DNA of 9,619 nt from JBHGBB01 sp041946755 (GCA_041946755.1 JBHGBB010000155.1:1-9619), one strand, 5' to 3'; positions 1-7,099 are shown, counted from the first letter of the stretch. Translations and numbers: made by a program. Notes: a model not told the origin generated them from the letters alone.

Positions 1-2256
1 GACGGCATCGATCTCTTCCTGGGCATGAATCTGTTGTTTCGATAATGAGTCTAAATCTTTCTGCAGTCCGGCAAACTGAATTTCGGTATCAAATAAGGTT
101 AATTGCTGCTGTTCAACCTTTTTTTCCGTCTGGCTGATTTCCTGGGTAATTTTATGCAGGTTATGCATTGCTGTTTCTATCTGCTTTTGTAACTTATCGA
201 TTGCCTGACCTAATTCAGTTATTTCCCGGTCACGGGCAAATAATCGGACGGATTCGGTTTCACCGCTACTCAGCTGACTAGACCCGGCAACCAAATCGCC
301 GTCTGTAGTAACACAATCAATGCCTTCAGCTAATTTCGGGCTCAACTGTAATGCGGTATCCAGCGTATCAACTACCAGAATATGACCCAATAAAAAATCA
401 ACTAATTTCTGATATTTATGGTCGGCATGAACTAAGGTCGAGGCTACTCCGATAACACCGGGAGTATTCATTATCTCAGCCGGTAGCGAATTCTGCTTTT
501 TCTGCGCTAGTCGGTCTAAGACCAGAATTGTTGTCCTACCGGTCTTTTTCTGTTTAAGAAATGCAATCGCCTTTTTCGCTTCGCCAATATTATCTACTAC
601 CAAATATTGCGCTACCGTATCAAGAGCAGCCGCTATTGCCGCTTCATATTTCGCTTCCGGGCGAATCAATTCCGCTACCGTACCAAACAAACCGCTAAAC
701 GACGATTTCGATTGTAAGATAGTTTTCGGCCCTTGAAAATATCCTTCATAACTCTCTCTCAAAGCGGTTAACGATTCTCGTTTCGCTTTTGCGGTATTCC
801 AATCCGATTTCAAGGTATCTAATTCAGCGGTAACTTTTTTATGCTGGTCTTGCAAACTCAGTTTAATCGATTCCTGCTGTTTGATTTTCTCTTTATCCGA
901 GGTTACCGCTTGTCCTAGAGAATCGACTTGCTTTCTTAACTCGGTATATCGTTGGGTTAACTCTGCTGCCTGCTGTTTTTTATCCTGTAGATTTAACTCG
1001 GTTTGCTTCCGTTGTCCCTGGAGAGAATCTAAATTTGCAGTTATCCGGGAAAACTGTTCTCGAAACTCAGCATATGATTTCGTATTCCTTTCGAGCGATT
1101 GATTTATCTCCCGCGTCTGCTGGTCGAGTTGCTGGAGTTGCGCAGTTAATTGGGTTACTGCTGTTGTCTGACTTACTACCGCTTGTTCTTCTTTTTGGAA
1201 TTGGTCGGTGATAACCGTAAGGTCTTGATTGGATTGCTGAGTCGTCTTATCCAATTCGGATATGCGCTGGTTGCTCTGTTCAATATCCAAAATTAAATTC
1301 GTTATGGTTTCATCTGCTACGGTAATCTGGTTTTTAGCAATCGCAATCTGCGAACTCTGTTCATTAATCTCCCGCTCGGTATCCTGTCTGGCAGTTTGCG
1401 TGGCGACGATTTTCTTTTCCAACTCGGTCAATTTGGTTTTCGATTCTTCCTGCTGCGCTTCGTTGCTATCGATTGCCGCGGTTAATTTAGCCACTTCATC
1501 CTGGAAATGCCTGGTTTTATCGCTGGTTACCTGGAATTCAATGGTATACCGATCAAATTCGGTCTTATTGAGATATAATTCGAGTGTTTTTAACTCTTGG
1601 AAATATTCCTGATATTTCTGAGTCGCGCGCGCGCTCCGTTCAACCAAATTCACCTGTTTCCGCACTTCAGCGATAATATCATGGAGGCGCAATAAATTCT
1701 GATCGGTACGTTCTAATTTCCGGGTTGCTTCATCTTTCCGGGTTTCGTATTTCGTAATTCCAGCAGCTTCTTCGAAAACAAACCGACGCTCTTGCGGTTT
1801 CTGCGATAATAGTAAATCCATTTTCCCCTGTTCCATAATCGCATACGCATGCGACCCGACTCCGGTATCCATAAACAATTCATCGATATCTTTTAATCGG
1901 CAGGGAACTTTATTTAAGAGATATTCGCTTTCTCCAGAACGGAATAATCTGCGGGTTACTGTAACTTCATGATATCCTAACGGCAATACATTCTCGGTTT
2001 CCGCCAAGGTTAGACTGACTTCCGCCATACTAGTTGCCGGTCGGAGTGAACTGCCATTCCAGATAATATCGCCCATGCGTTCGCAGCGGAGAATTTTCGG
2101 GCTCTGTTCACCTAATACCCACCGGATAGCATCTAAGAGATTACTTTTACCGCACCCGTTCGGCCCGATAATAACTGAGATCCCGGGACCGAACTCTAAA
2201 ACAGTTTCTTCAACAAACGATTTAAATCCGACTAATTCCAGTTTTTTTAAATACAT
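1..2256 (-). CDS. smc: Chromosome segregation protein SMC, N-terminal part (3' end beyond window)
   Basis: The minus strand reads without a stop from the ATG at 2256 to the left edge: 752 codons of a protein that is usually about 1,150-1,200 residues. SMC is a cytoplasmic ABC-type ATPase that dimerises through its hinge and, with ScpA/ScpB, organises and segregates the chromosome. Seen: the canonical start MYLKKLELVGFKSF; Walker A GPNGCGKS at residues 31-38; LGEQSPK at 48-54; a Q-loop-region segment DTGVGSHAYAIMEQGKMD at 130-147; and FEEAAGITKY at 161-170. A Gln/Glu/Lys-rich coiled coil runs over about 171-500. The hinge spans about 503-665 (GYFQGPKT, GTVAELI, KKAIAFLKQKKTGRT, TTDGDLVAGSS), and the returning coiled coil begins after that. 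The signature motif and Walker B lie in the missing C-terminal head. MEQGKMD replaces the common IGQG(R/K) form, as in some other bacterial lineages. No strong Shine-Dalgarno precedes the ATG, but the conserved N-terminus fixes the start. Confidence 0.97.
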   Translation of the reverse strand, partial: MYLKKLELVGFKSFVEETVLEFGPGISVIIGPNGCGKSNLLDAIRWVLGEQSPKILRCERMGDIIWNGSSLRPATSMAEVSLTLAETENVLPLGYHEVTVTRRLFRSGESEYLLNKVPCRLKDIDELFMDTGVGSHAYAIMEQGKMDLLLSQKPQERRFVFEEAAGITKYETRKDEATRKLERTDQNLLRLHDIIAEVRKQVNLVERSARATQKYQEYFQELKTLELYLNKTEFDRYTIEFQVTSDKTRHFQDEVAKLTAAIDSNEAQQEESKTKLTELEKKIVATQTARQDTEREINEQSSQIAIAKNQITVADETITNLILDIEQSNQRISELDKTTQQSNQDLTVITDQFQKEEQAVVSQTTAVTQLTAQLQQLDQQTREINQSLERNTKSYAEFREQFSRITANLDSLQGQRKQTELNLQDKKQQAAELTQRYTELRKQVDSLGQAVTSDKEKIKQQESIKLSLQDQHKKVTAELDTLKSDWNTAKAKRESLTALRESYEGYFQGPKTILQSKSSFSGLFGTVAELIRPEAKYEAAIAAALDTVAQYLVVDNIGEAKKAIAFLKQKKTGRTTILVLDRLAQKKQNSLPAEIMNTPGVIGVASTLVHADHKYQKLVDFLLGHILVVDTLDTALQLSPKLAEGIDCVTTDGDLVAGSSQLSSGETESVRLFARDREITELGQAIDKLQKQIETAMHNLHKITQEISQTEKKVEQQQLTLFDTEIQFAGLQKDLDSLSKQQIHAQEEIDAV

Positions 2257-2272
2257 AGAAAACAATGTCAAC

Positions 2273-2292
2273 GGATGAATCTAGATTCATCC
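2273..2292. repeat. Perfect 20-bp palindrome in the smc leader
   Basis: GGATGAATCTAGATTCATCC equals its own reverse complement over all 20 bases. It ends 16 nt upstream of the smc ATG, inside the predicted untranslated leader. As DNA it could be an operator for a dimeric repressor. As RNA it could fold into an 8-bp stem with a CTAG loop. No T-run follows, so it does not look like an intrinsic terminator. Its function is inferred only from symmetry and position. Confidence 0.55.
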
Positions 2293-2341
2293 ATGTAAAC
2301 CCCTTACATCGATCTGAATCTTTGTATTATTTAAACAGTAA

Positions 2342-2370
2342 ATGATACACTAGATAGCTGACTCTAACAA
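2342..2370 (-). promoter_or_regulatory. Candidate sigma70-type promoter for smc
   Basis: On the minus strand TTGTTA (2370-2365, 4 of 6 to TTGACA) lies 17 nt upstream of TATCAT (2347-2342, 5 of 6 to TATAAT). Transcription would start near 2335 and give a leader of about 80 nt that includes the 20-bp palindrome. The assignment rests on consensus match and position only. Confidence 0.45.
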
Positions 2371-2422
2371 GAGAAATTCATTTCAATATTAAGAAAAAAA
2401 GCGATTCTTATCTCTCAGTTGC

Positions 2423-2451
2423 TTGACAAGTAGCTCATTACTCAATACACT
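2423..2451 (+). promoter_or_regulatory. Sigma70-type promoter for the cysteine-rich small gene
   Basis: TTGACA (2423-2428, perfect -35) is followed after exactly 17 nt by TACACT (2446-2451, 4 of 6 to the -10 consensus). The start site would be near 2458, giving a leader of about 38 nt before the ATG at 2496. It probably drives the small gene and possibly the kdsA fusion gene 57 nt beyond it. Confidence 0.55.
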
Positions 2452-2495
2452 TTATACCAATACCTTTGTTGAAAAGTTCAGGAGATTTTTACGGT

Positions 2496-2696
2496 ATGGA
2501 ATGCCGAATTCAAAAGAATACTACTCGATGCACCTGCACCTATACCCCTTGTTCGCGGAAAGGGATATGCTGTGAATGTATCGCATATCATCAACAGAGT
2601 AATGAATTACCCGGATGCATGTTCCCACCGGAATACGAACGTACCTACGACCGGTCGATAGCGAATTTTATTAAAGCACATAAAAGCAGGGGCTAG
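2496..2696 (+). CDS. Small cysteine-rich protein, DUF6485 type (66 aa)
   Basis: This 66-residue protein has eight cysteines (C3, C12, C14, C19, C25, C26, C28, C41) and H32, packed around the CTCTYTPCSRKGICCEC core. It then has ELPGCMFPPE and TYDRSIANFI. I recognise this layout (CxCxxxxC, KGxCCEC, LPGCxFPPE, TYDRSI) as the DUF6485 family of small bacterial and archaeal proteins of unknown function. The cysteine pattern suggests a structural metal site, which is inference. I chose the ATG at 2496 because AGGAG lies about 11 nt upstream and the family begins with MEC or MKC. A longer in-frame TTG start at 2466 would add ten residues (MLKSSGDFYG) outside the family pattern. There is no signal peptide or membrane segment, so it is probably cytoplasmic. 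Confidence 0.85.
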   Translation: MECRIQKNTTRCTCTYTPCSRKGICCECIAYHQQSNELPGCMFPPEYERTYDRSIANFIKAHKSRG

Positions 2697-2753
2697 AAGA
2701 TTGAAGCTGGTAGCTAAAAATATAACATACTATATAAATAACCTACTTAACTT

Positions 2754-4031
2754 ATGGTGATTGTTAACAACATACCGATTGGGAAAAACCAGCCGCTGGT
2801 GCTGATTGCCGGCCCTTGTATAATCGAATCGGCAGATATGGCGAGTACCCTTGCGAAAGAATTAAAATCGATTGCACAAGAACTAACCCTACCGTTTATA
2901 TTTAAAGCGTCGTTTGATAAAGCAAACCGGTCGAGTATAAATTCGTTCCGCGGTCCGGGATTGAAAGAAGGATTGAGGATCCTTACCGCAATAAAAAAAC
3001 AGGTGGGAGTACCTATCCTAACCGATGTACATTGTGTTAATCAGGTAGATGCAGTAGCTGAAGTAGCCGATATCATCCAGATTCCAGCATTCTTATGCCG
3101 GCAGACGGATTTAATCGTTACCACCGCTAAAACCGGCAAGGTGGTTAATGTTAAAAAAGGCCAGTTCCTTTCTCCTGGGGATATGAAAAATGTGGTTGGA
3201 AAAATCGAGTCTACCGGGAACAAACAGATTCTACTGACTGAACGGGGCACTTCGTTTGGGTATAATAATCTAGTAGTCGATATGCGGTCGTTACCGACCA
3301 TGCGGTCGCTCGGTTATCCGGTAATTTTTGATGGCACCCATTCAGTTCAACAACCGGGTAGTGCGGGAGATAAAACCGGCGGTGACCGGGAAATGGTACC
3401 TTACTTATGCCGGGCAGCGGTCGCTGCCGGCTGCGATGGAGTTTTTCTCGAAGTGCATGAACAGCCGGACTTGGCGAAAAGCGATGCCGCGAATGCGTTA
3501 GCACTCCGTGCTTTGAAACCATTGTTAGAACAGCTAATCCAAATCCACCGATTGATTTCGGATTACGAATTACCGATTGTGAAAGTACAAACCAAAACCA
3601 GAAAACCTCAATCCGAAACCCGAAGTCAGCAATCCGCAATGATGTATGTCGATGGTGCGTCTCGCGGTAATCCCGGTGAAGCAGGTATCGGTGTTCTTAT
3701 TACCGATACTCAGGGAAATGAGCTAACCCGGATCGCAAAATATATTGGAATAACCACCAATAATGTTGCGGAGTATACCGCGTTGATTGAAGGGTTGAAA
3801 TCAGCTCTTACCCACGGAATAACTGAAGTGCAGGTTATTTCTGATAGTGAATTATTAGTTCGTCAGGTGAGTGGAATATATAAGGTTAAACAACCGCATC
3901 TGCAAGAACTGTATCAGCAGGTAAAGTCACTAACCGCTCAGTTTAAAAAGACGGCGATTAAACATGTTCTCCGGGAAGAGAATAAAACAGCGGATTCCCT
4001 TGCTAACGAAGCTATAGATGAACAGTCTTAA
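2754..4031 (+). CDS. kdsA: KdsA (Kdo-8-phosphate synthase) fused to a type I RNase H domain
   Basis: One 425-residue frame holds two complete enzymes. Residues 1 to about 277 are 3-deoxy-D-manno-octulosonate-8-phosphate synthase, which condenses phosphoenolpyruvate with arabinose-5-phosphate for the LPS inner core. It shows AGPCIIES (19-26), FKASFDKANRSS (50-61), RGPGLKEG (66-73), PAFLCRQTDL (111-120), NVKKGQFLSPG (132-142) and GTHSVQ (194-199). C22, H196, E233 and D244 match the four ligands of the metal-dependent class II enzymes (Aquifex C11, H185, E222, D233, a constant offset of 11). A polar linker, about 278-295, follows. Residues 296-425 form an RNase HI-like domain with YVDGASRGNPG, NNVAEY, ISDSE and ENKTADSLAN; D300, E340, D364 and D414 supply all four catalytic carboxylates. 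KdsA alone is usually about 265-285 aa and RNase HI about 130-150 aa, so neither half is truncated. Adjacent ATGs at 3639 and 3642 could give a separate RNase H, but no Shine-Dalgarno precedes them. The main ATG also lacks a clear ribosome-binding site. Confidence 0.93.
   Translation: MVIVNNIPIGKNQPLVLIAGPCIIESADMASTLAKELKSIAQELTLPFIFKASFDKANRSSINSFRGPGLKEGLRILTAIKKQVGVPILTDVHCVNQVDAVAEVADIIQIPAFLCRQTDLIVTTAKTGKVVNVKKGQFLSPGDMKNVVGKIESTGNKQILLTERGTSFGYNNLVVDMRSLPTMRSLGYPVIFDGTHSVQQPGSAGDKTGGDREMVPYLCRAAVAAGCDGVFLEVHEQPDLAKSDAANALALRALKPLLEQLIQIHRLISDYELPIVKVQTKTRKPQSETRSQQSAMMYVDGASRGNPGEAGIGVLITDTQGNELTRIAKYIGITTNNVAEYTALIEGLKSALTHGITEVQVISDSELLVRQVSGIYKVKQPHLQELYQQVKSLTAQFKKTAIKHVLREENKTADSLANEAIDEQS
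3556..3618. repeat. Inverted repeat in the KdsA-RNase H linker DNA
   Basis: TTTCGGATT (3556-3564) recurs as its exact inverse AATCCGAAA (3610-3618). Around the second arm the DNA reads as degenerate short units: AATCCGAAA, CCCGAAG and AATCCGCAATG, extending to about 3641. This low-complexity (A)ATCCG(A/C)A pattern looks like intergenic repeat DNA rather than enzyme coding sequence. It covers the end of the KdsA domain and all of the linker. The resemblance to intergenic repeats elsewhere is a recognition judgement, not a search result. Confidence 0.5.
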
Positions 4032-4052
4032 TATTTTCCCTTCAGAATACGA

Positions 4053-5654
4053 CTACTCTTGCAAATAATTCTTCCAAAACAATGATTCTACCGTAGTTAT
4101 CGTTGGTAGCGTCATTTGGACTTTAATAACGAAAGCATCTCGATTTCCATTAGCGCTCGTATCGAATGCATTCGTTGTCGTCGGTAAATCGGTTGAATAC
4201 GTTACTCCGGTAATATAGGCATTATTATTGTTATCAATAGCAATACCATATCCATAATCAGAATCGGTACCACCTAAATAGGTCGAATAGACTAAAGCAG
4301 AACCGGTATAATTTAATTTCGTTATTACAATATCGGTAAAATCAGCCGTAGAGCTATTCGCTACGGTTTGATATGCTCCCGGAGTTATAGGATAATCAGT
4401 AGAATCGCTATATCCGACGAGTATAGCATTTCCAACATTATCAACCTTGATATCTCGGGCTAGTTCACGAACACTACCGCCAAGATAAGTTGAATAGATT
4501 AATGATGCCATACCCGATAAATCTGGATTGATTTTACTTACAAAAGTATCAATATACCCACCGAATTTGGTTGAAAAAGCACCGACCGTGGTAGGGAAAT
4601 TCGTTGAAGAAGTATATCCGGTTAGATACGCGTTTCCGATATTATCCACTGCAATTCCATAACTCATATCATTATTACTACCGCCTAAAAAGGTCGAATA
4701 GAGTAATGCAGAGCCGGTAGTATTTAATTTAGTAAAAAATCCATCATAAGTACCGCCGTTAAAGGTAGTATCAAATGCATTCGAAGTAATCGGAAAATCG
4801 GTATAACTTGTTCTTCCAGCAACATAAGCATTTCCCGCAGAATCAAGAGCGATGGCATATCCTTCTTCGATAATATCCCCTCCTAAATAGGTAGAATAAT
4901 CTAACGAAGAACCATCTGCACTCAATTTGGTTACAAACGCATCGGAGTAACTTGCAGAACTACCGGTTTTGTTTAATACTGTATCAAAAGCACCGGAAGT
5001 CGTCGGGAAATTAATTGATCGAGTATATCCGGTAATAAACGCATGACCAAGATCATCAATAGCGATAGAGTTGCCATAATCATCTCCTGTAAAAGGCATG
5101 GCTGCTGAACCACCGATATATGTCGAATAAATGAGTATAGCACCGGTTGCATCCAGTTTCGTTATAAAAGCATCAAATGGGCCGCCGTTATAGCTGGTAT
5201 CAAAGGCACCTGGAGTAACCGGAAAATCTATCGAAGATGAAGTATATCCGGTAATATAAGCATTACCGGAATGATCTACGATAATCGAATGCCCTCCATC
5301 TTCAGCGCTGCCTCCAATGAAGGTTGAGTAGATAAGAGATGCTGGACCCGATAATATCGGATTAAGTTTACAAACAAAAATATCACTGTTTCCATTATAT
5401 GAAGTATCAATTACCCCGGTCGTAGTAGGAAAATCGGAGGAAGCGGTAATCCCGGTAACATAAATATTCCCAGCGGTATCAATGGCAATACCATCTCGAT
5501 CTGGATAGGAAATCGAATATGATGGTGCATTTTCATCATTAGTACCTCCGAGATAGGTCGAATAGAGCAGTTGCTCACCTGCCAGAGAGAAATTTGCAAA
5601 ACAAATAAAATTTACCAAGCCCAACAAGAACAACATTAACATTTTAATTTTCAT
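4053..5654 (-). CDS. Secreted SBBP-repeat beta-propeller protein (533 aa)
   Basis: An N-terminal signal peptide (MKIKM, then a hydrophobic core, cleavage likely after A25 in FSLA-GEQ) precedes seven SBBP repeats. Each follows the pattern YSTYLGG...IAID..GNAYITG.T.S.DFPTT.GAFDT..NG..DAFV.KL. The YST motifs fall at residues 31, 109, 177, 253, 319, 387 and 456, a 66-78 residue period, so one complete seven-bladed propeller is plausible. Only about 20 residues follow the last blade (TLPTITTVESLFWKNYLQE), with no recognised anchor or sorting domain. The start is well supported: AAAAGGAG ends 9 nt before the ATG. The protein is probably periplasmic, surface or extracellular; its ligand and function are unknown. 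It runs convergently to the kdsA fusion gene with only 21 nt between stop codons. The repeats share near-identical DNA words, so copy-number change by recombination is possible. Confidence 0.92.
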   Translation of the reverse strand: MKIKMLMLFLLGLVNFICFANFSLAGEQLLYSTYLGGTNDENAPSYSISYPDRDGIAIDTAGNIYVTGITASSDFPTTTGVIDTSYNGNSDIFVCKLNPILSGPASLIYSTFIGGSAEDGGHSIIVDHSGNAYITGYTSSSIDFPVTPGAFDTSYNGGPFDAFITKLDATGAILIYSTYIGGSAAMPFTGDDYGNSIAIDDLGHAFITGYTRSINFPTTSGAFDTVLNKTGSSASYSDAFVTKLSADGSSLDYSTYLGGDIIEEGYAIALDSAGNAYVAGRTSYTDFPITSNAFDTTFNGGTYDGFFTKLNTTGSALLYSTFLGGSNNDMSYGIAVDNIGNAYLTGYTSSTNFPTTVGAFSTKFGGYIDTFVSKINPDLSGMASLIYSTYLGGSVRELARDIKVDNVGNAILVGYSDSTDYPITPGAYQTVANSSTADFTDIVITKLNYTGSALVYSTYLGGTDSDYGYGIAIDNNNNAYITGVTYSTDLPTTTNAFDTSANGNRDAFVIKVQMTLPTITTVESLFWKNYLQE

Positions 5655-5704
5655 ACTTTTTTTCTCCTTTTGTGTTAAATATACTTTAGTTTACCACTAT
5701 TTTT

Positions 5705-5732
5705 TTGCAATTTGCAAGTCAAAATATACTAT
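5705..5732 (+). promoter_or_regulatory. Weak candidate promoter or operator in the SBBP/argC divergent region
   Basis: TTGCAA (5705-5710) and TACTAT (5727-5732) are 16 nt apart, each 4 of 6 to the sigma70 consensus. TTGCAA is self-complementary and occurs twice close together (5705-5710 and 5712-5717). On the other strand the copy at 5712-5717 sits 18 nt from TAAACT and could serve the SBBP gene. In this A/T-rich stretch chance matches are likely. The rest of 5655-5926 holds no supported gene; the ARG-box-like site is listed separately. Confidence 0.2.
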
Positions 5733-5874
5733 TTAGTTTATATCGGATACCGTGCATATATAAATTTGATTATTGATGCTCCTGGAAATTACTACTAATG
5801 CTATGCATATTTCCGGTATCATCCATTAGATTTATTATTTTTATTGAAAAGAGGATAAAAATCAGATTATTTGT

Positions 5875-5892
5875 TATGATATTATATTCATT
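5875..5892 (+). promoter_or_regulatory. Candidate ARG-box-like operator upstream of argC
   Basis: TATGATATTATATTCATT fits the ArgR/AhrC box WNTGAATWWWWATTCANW at 16 of 18 positions. The right half-site (ATTCA) is perfect and the left is TGATA instead of TGAAT. It ends 34 nt before the argC ATG, a sensible place for arginine repression. The region is A/T-rich, so chance occurrence cannot be excluded. No argR is visible in the window. Confidence 0.3.
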
Positions 5893-5926
5893 ATTAGTTC
5901 AATATCATTCCTATGAGGTAGTCAAC

Positions 5927-6958
5927 ATGATTAATGTGAGTATAATCGGTGCTGCAAGTTATACTGCCGGAGAGTTATTGAAACTACTTATCAATCATCC
6001 GGAAGTTAAGTTGGTCATTTTAGAATCGAGTAGCAGCGCTGGGAAAAAAGTCGCTGAAGTCCAGCCGGTTCTCAAGAATCGGGTTGATATCACACTGCAG
6101 AAATATGATATTAAATCGATTGCTGCTAATTCCGATTTGGTTTTCATCTGCCGGTCAGCCGGTGGCTCGATGAAATATGTCGCGGAATTATTGAACCAAT
6201 CGAAAAAACTTAGAATCATCGATGTGGGTTCCGATTTCCGATTGAATAATCCCAAAGATTATGAAGTGTGGTATAAATATACCCATGAAGAGCTGGGCTT
6301 GTTAAAGCAATCGGTTTATGGCATGCCGGAATTATACGCTAAAGAAATCAAAACCGCCCGGTTAATCGCCAATCCCGGGTGTTATGCGACTAGTGTTATT
6401 TTAGGATTAGCGCCGATACTAGCTAAAGGATTGATTTATCCGAATAAGATATCGGTAGCCGCATATTCCGGTATCTCCGGTGCCGGGAGAACCTATAAAT
6501 CCGGGTTTAATATGTTTCTGGATTTATATGGCAATATCCGGCCGTATAAAGTTGCCTTACATCAACATATTCCTGAAATCGAGCAGGAATTAACTCACGT
6601 ATCCGGTCATCCGGTTAAATTAACGTTTATTCCTCATGTTCTCCCGATAGATAAAGGCATATTAAGCACCATCTTTGTCCAGCCGAAAAAGAAAATTGAC
6701 CTGGATGAAATAATCGCGGTGTATACCAAATTCTATCAAGGAAAACCATTTATTCGGATTTATGGGAAAACCGAGTTTCCGCAGGTCGCATATGTAGTTA
6801 ATACCAATTTCTGTGATATCGGATTGGCTATCGATAACCGAACCGGAGCGATAATCATCTTTTCAGCGATCGATAATTCGATTAAAGGTGCCGGCGGCCA
6901 GGCAATCCAGAACATGAACCTGATGTTTGGGCTACCTGAAACAACAGGACTGCTTTAA
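5927..6958 (+). CDS. argC: N-acetyl-gamma-glutamyl-phosphate reductase (343 aa)
   Basis: ArgC reduces N-acetyl-glutamyl-5-phosphate to the semialdehyde with NADPH, the third step of arginine (ornithine) synthesis, in the cytoplasm. The N-terminal Rossmann motif is IIGAASYTAGELLKLL (6-21), close to the usual GATGYTGxEL. DVGSDFR (99-105), the active-site ANPGCYAT (148-155, nucleophile C152), AYSGISGAGR (179-188), HQHIPEIEQ (212-220) and GAGGQAIQNMN (321-331) are all present. Length matches the family (about 340-350). I start at 5927 because TGAGGT lies about 8 nt upstream and the conserved fold begins at MINVSIIGA. An in-frame ATG at 5798 would add 43 hydrophobic residues not typical of ArgC. 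The segment usually written LATPxGVS or LPHGxS reads CRSAGGSM (75-82) here, a mild divergence. No other arg genes adjoin it. Confidence 0.95.
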   Translation: MINVSIIGAASYTAGELLKLLINHPEVKLVILESSSSAGKKVAEVQPVLKNRVDITLQKYDIKSIAANSDLVFICRSAGGSMKYVAELLNQSKKLRIIDVGSDFRLNNPKDYEVWYKYTHEELGLLKQSVYGMPELYAKEIKTARLIANPGCYATSVILGLAPILAKGLIYPNKISVAAYSGISGAGRTYKSGFNMFLDLYGNIRPYKVALHQHIPEIEQELTHVSGHPVKLTFIPHVLPIDKGILSTIFVQPKKKIDLDEIIAVYTKFYQGKPFIRIYGKTEFPQVAYVVNTNFCDIGLAIDNRTGAIIIFSAIDNSIKGAGGQAIQNMNLMFGLPETTGLL

Positions 6959-7092
6959 AATGCCAAATGCCAAAATCCCAATGTCAAACAAAGCCTAAAT
7001 GCCAAATATCCAAATAAACCGATTGTTGAGAATTTGAACTTTGGATTTTGTTTGATCCGCCGCGGCGGATTGAACTTGGGCATTTGAACTTA
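6957..7092. repeat. Low-complexity intergenic repeat element with inverted arms and GC-rich palindrome
   Basis: Immediately at the argC stop the DNA becomes degenerate repeats. AAATGCC occurs at 6958-6964, 6965-6971 and 6997-7003, and its inverse GGCATTT at 7079-7085. Arms TCAAACAAAGCCTAAA (6984-6999) and TTTGGATTTTGTTTGA (7040-7055) are inverted with 13 of 16 matches. Between the second arm and GGCATTT sits ATCCGCCGCGGCGGAT (7055-7070), a perfect 16-bp palindrome that is strikingly G/C-rich against the surrounding A/T-rich DNA. Transcribed, the region could fold into a long hairpin and may end or attenuate argC transcription. It holds no supported gene. I infer a dispersed repeat family; only a genome search can show copy number. 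Confidence 0.65.
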
Positions 7093-7099
7093 TTAAACT

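Noticed and set aside
881..2278. Three plus-strand open frames (881-1102, 1262-1612, 2075-2278)
   Set aside because: They lie wholly or almost wholly opposite the smc gene, show no family motifs, and smc has clear conserved motifs on the minus strand.
2271..2297. Eight-codon leader peptide (MDESRFIR) across the smc palindrome
   Set aside because: No Shine-Dalgarno and no regulatory codon run; the frame is explained by the palindrome itself.
2466..2495. TTG start adding ten residues to the DUF6485 protein
   Set aside because: It would include the Shine-Dalgarno sequence in the coding region and does not fit the family N-terminus.
2697..2753. Promoter between DUF6485 and the kdsA fusion
   Set aside because: TTGAAG at 2701 has no good -10 at proper spacing; A/T-rich matches such as TATAAC are off by several bases, so read-through from 2423 is more likely.
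3041..3639. Minus-strand frames opposite the kdsA fusion
   Set aside because: They are shadows of a strongly supported gene. The start of the longer one (MRIADFGFRIE) is simply the translated repeat DNA of the linker.
4053..5654. CRISPR-like or tandem DNA repeat in the 4-5.6 kb region
   Set aside because: The recurring words (for example GGTCGAATA) are codons of the SBBP protein repeats, with irregular spacing and no spacer structure.
5798..5926. N-terminal extension of ArgC from the ATG at 5798
   Set aside because: The extra 43 residues are not ArgC-like, and TGAGGT sits at proper distance from the ATG at 5927.
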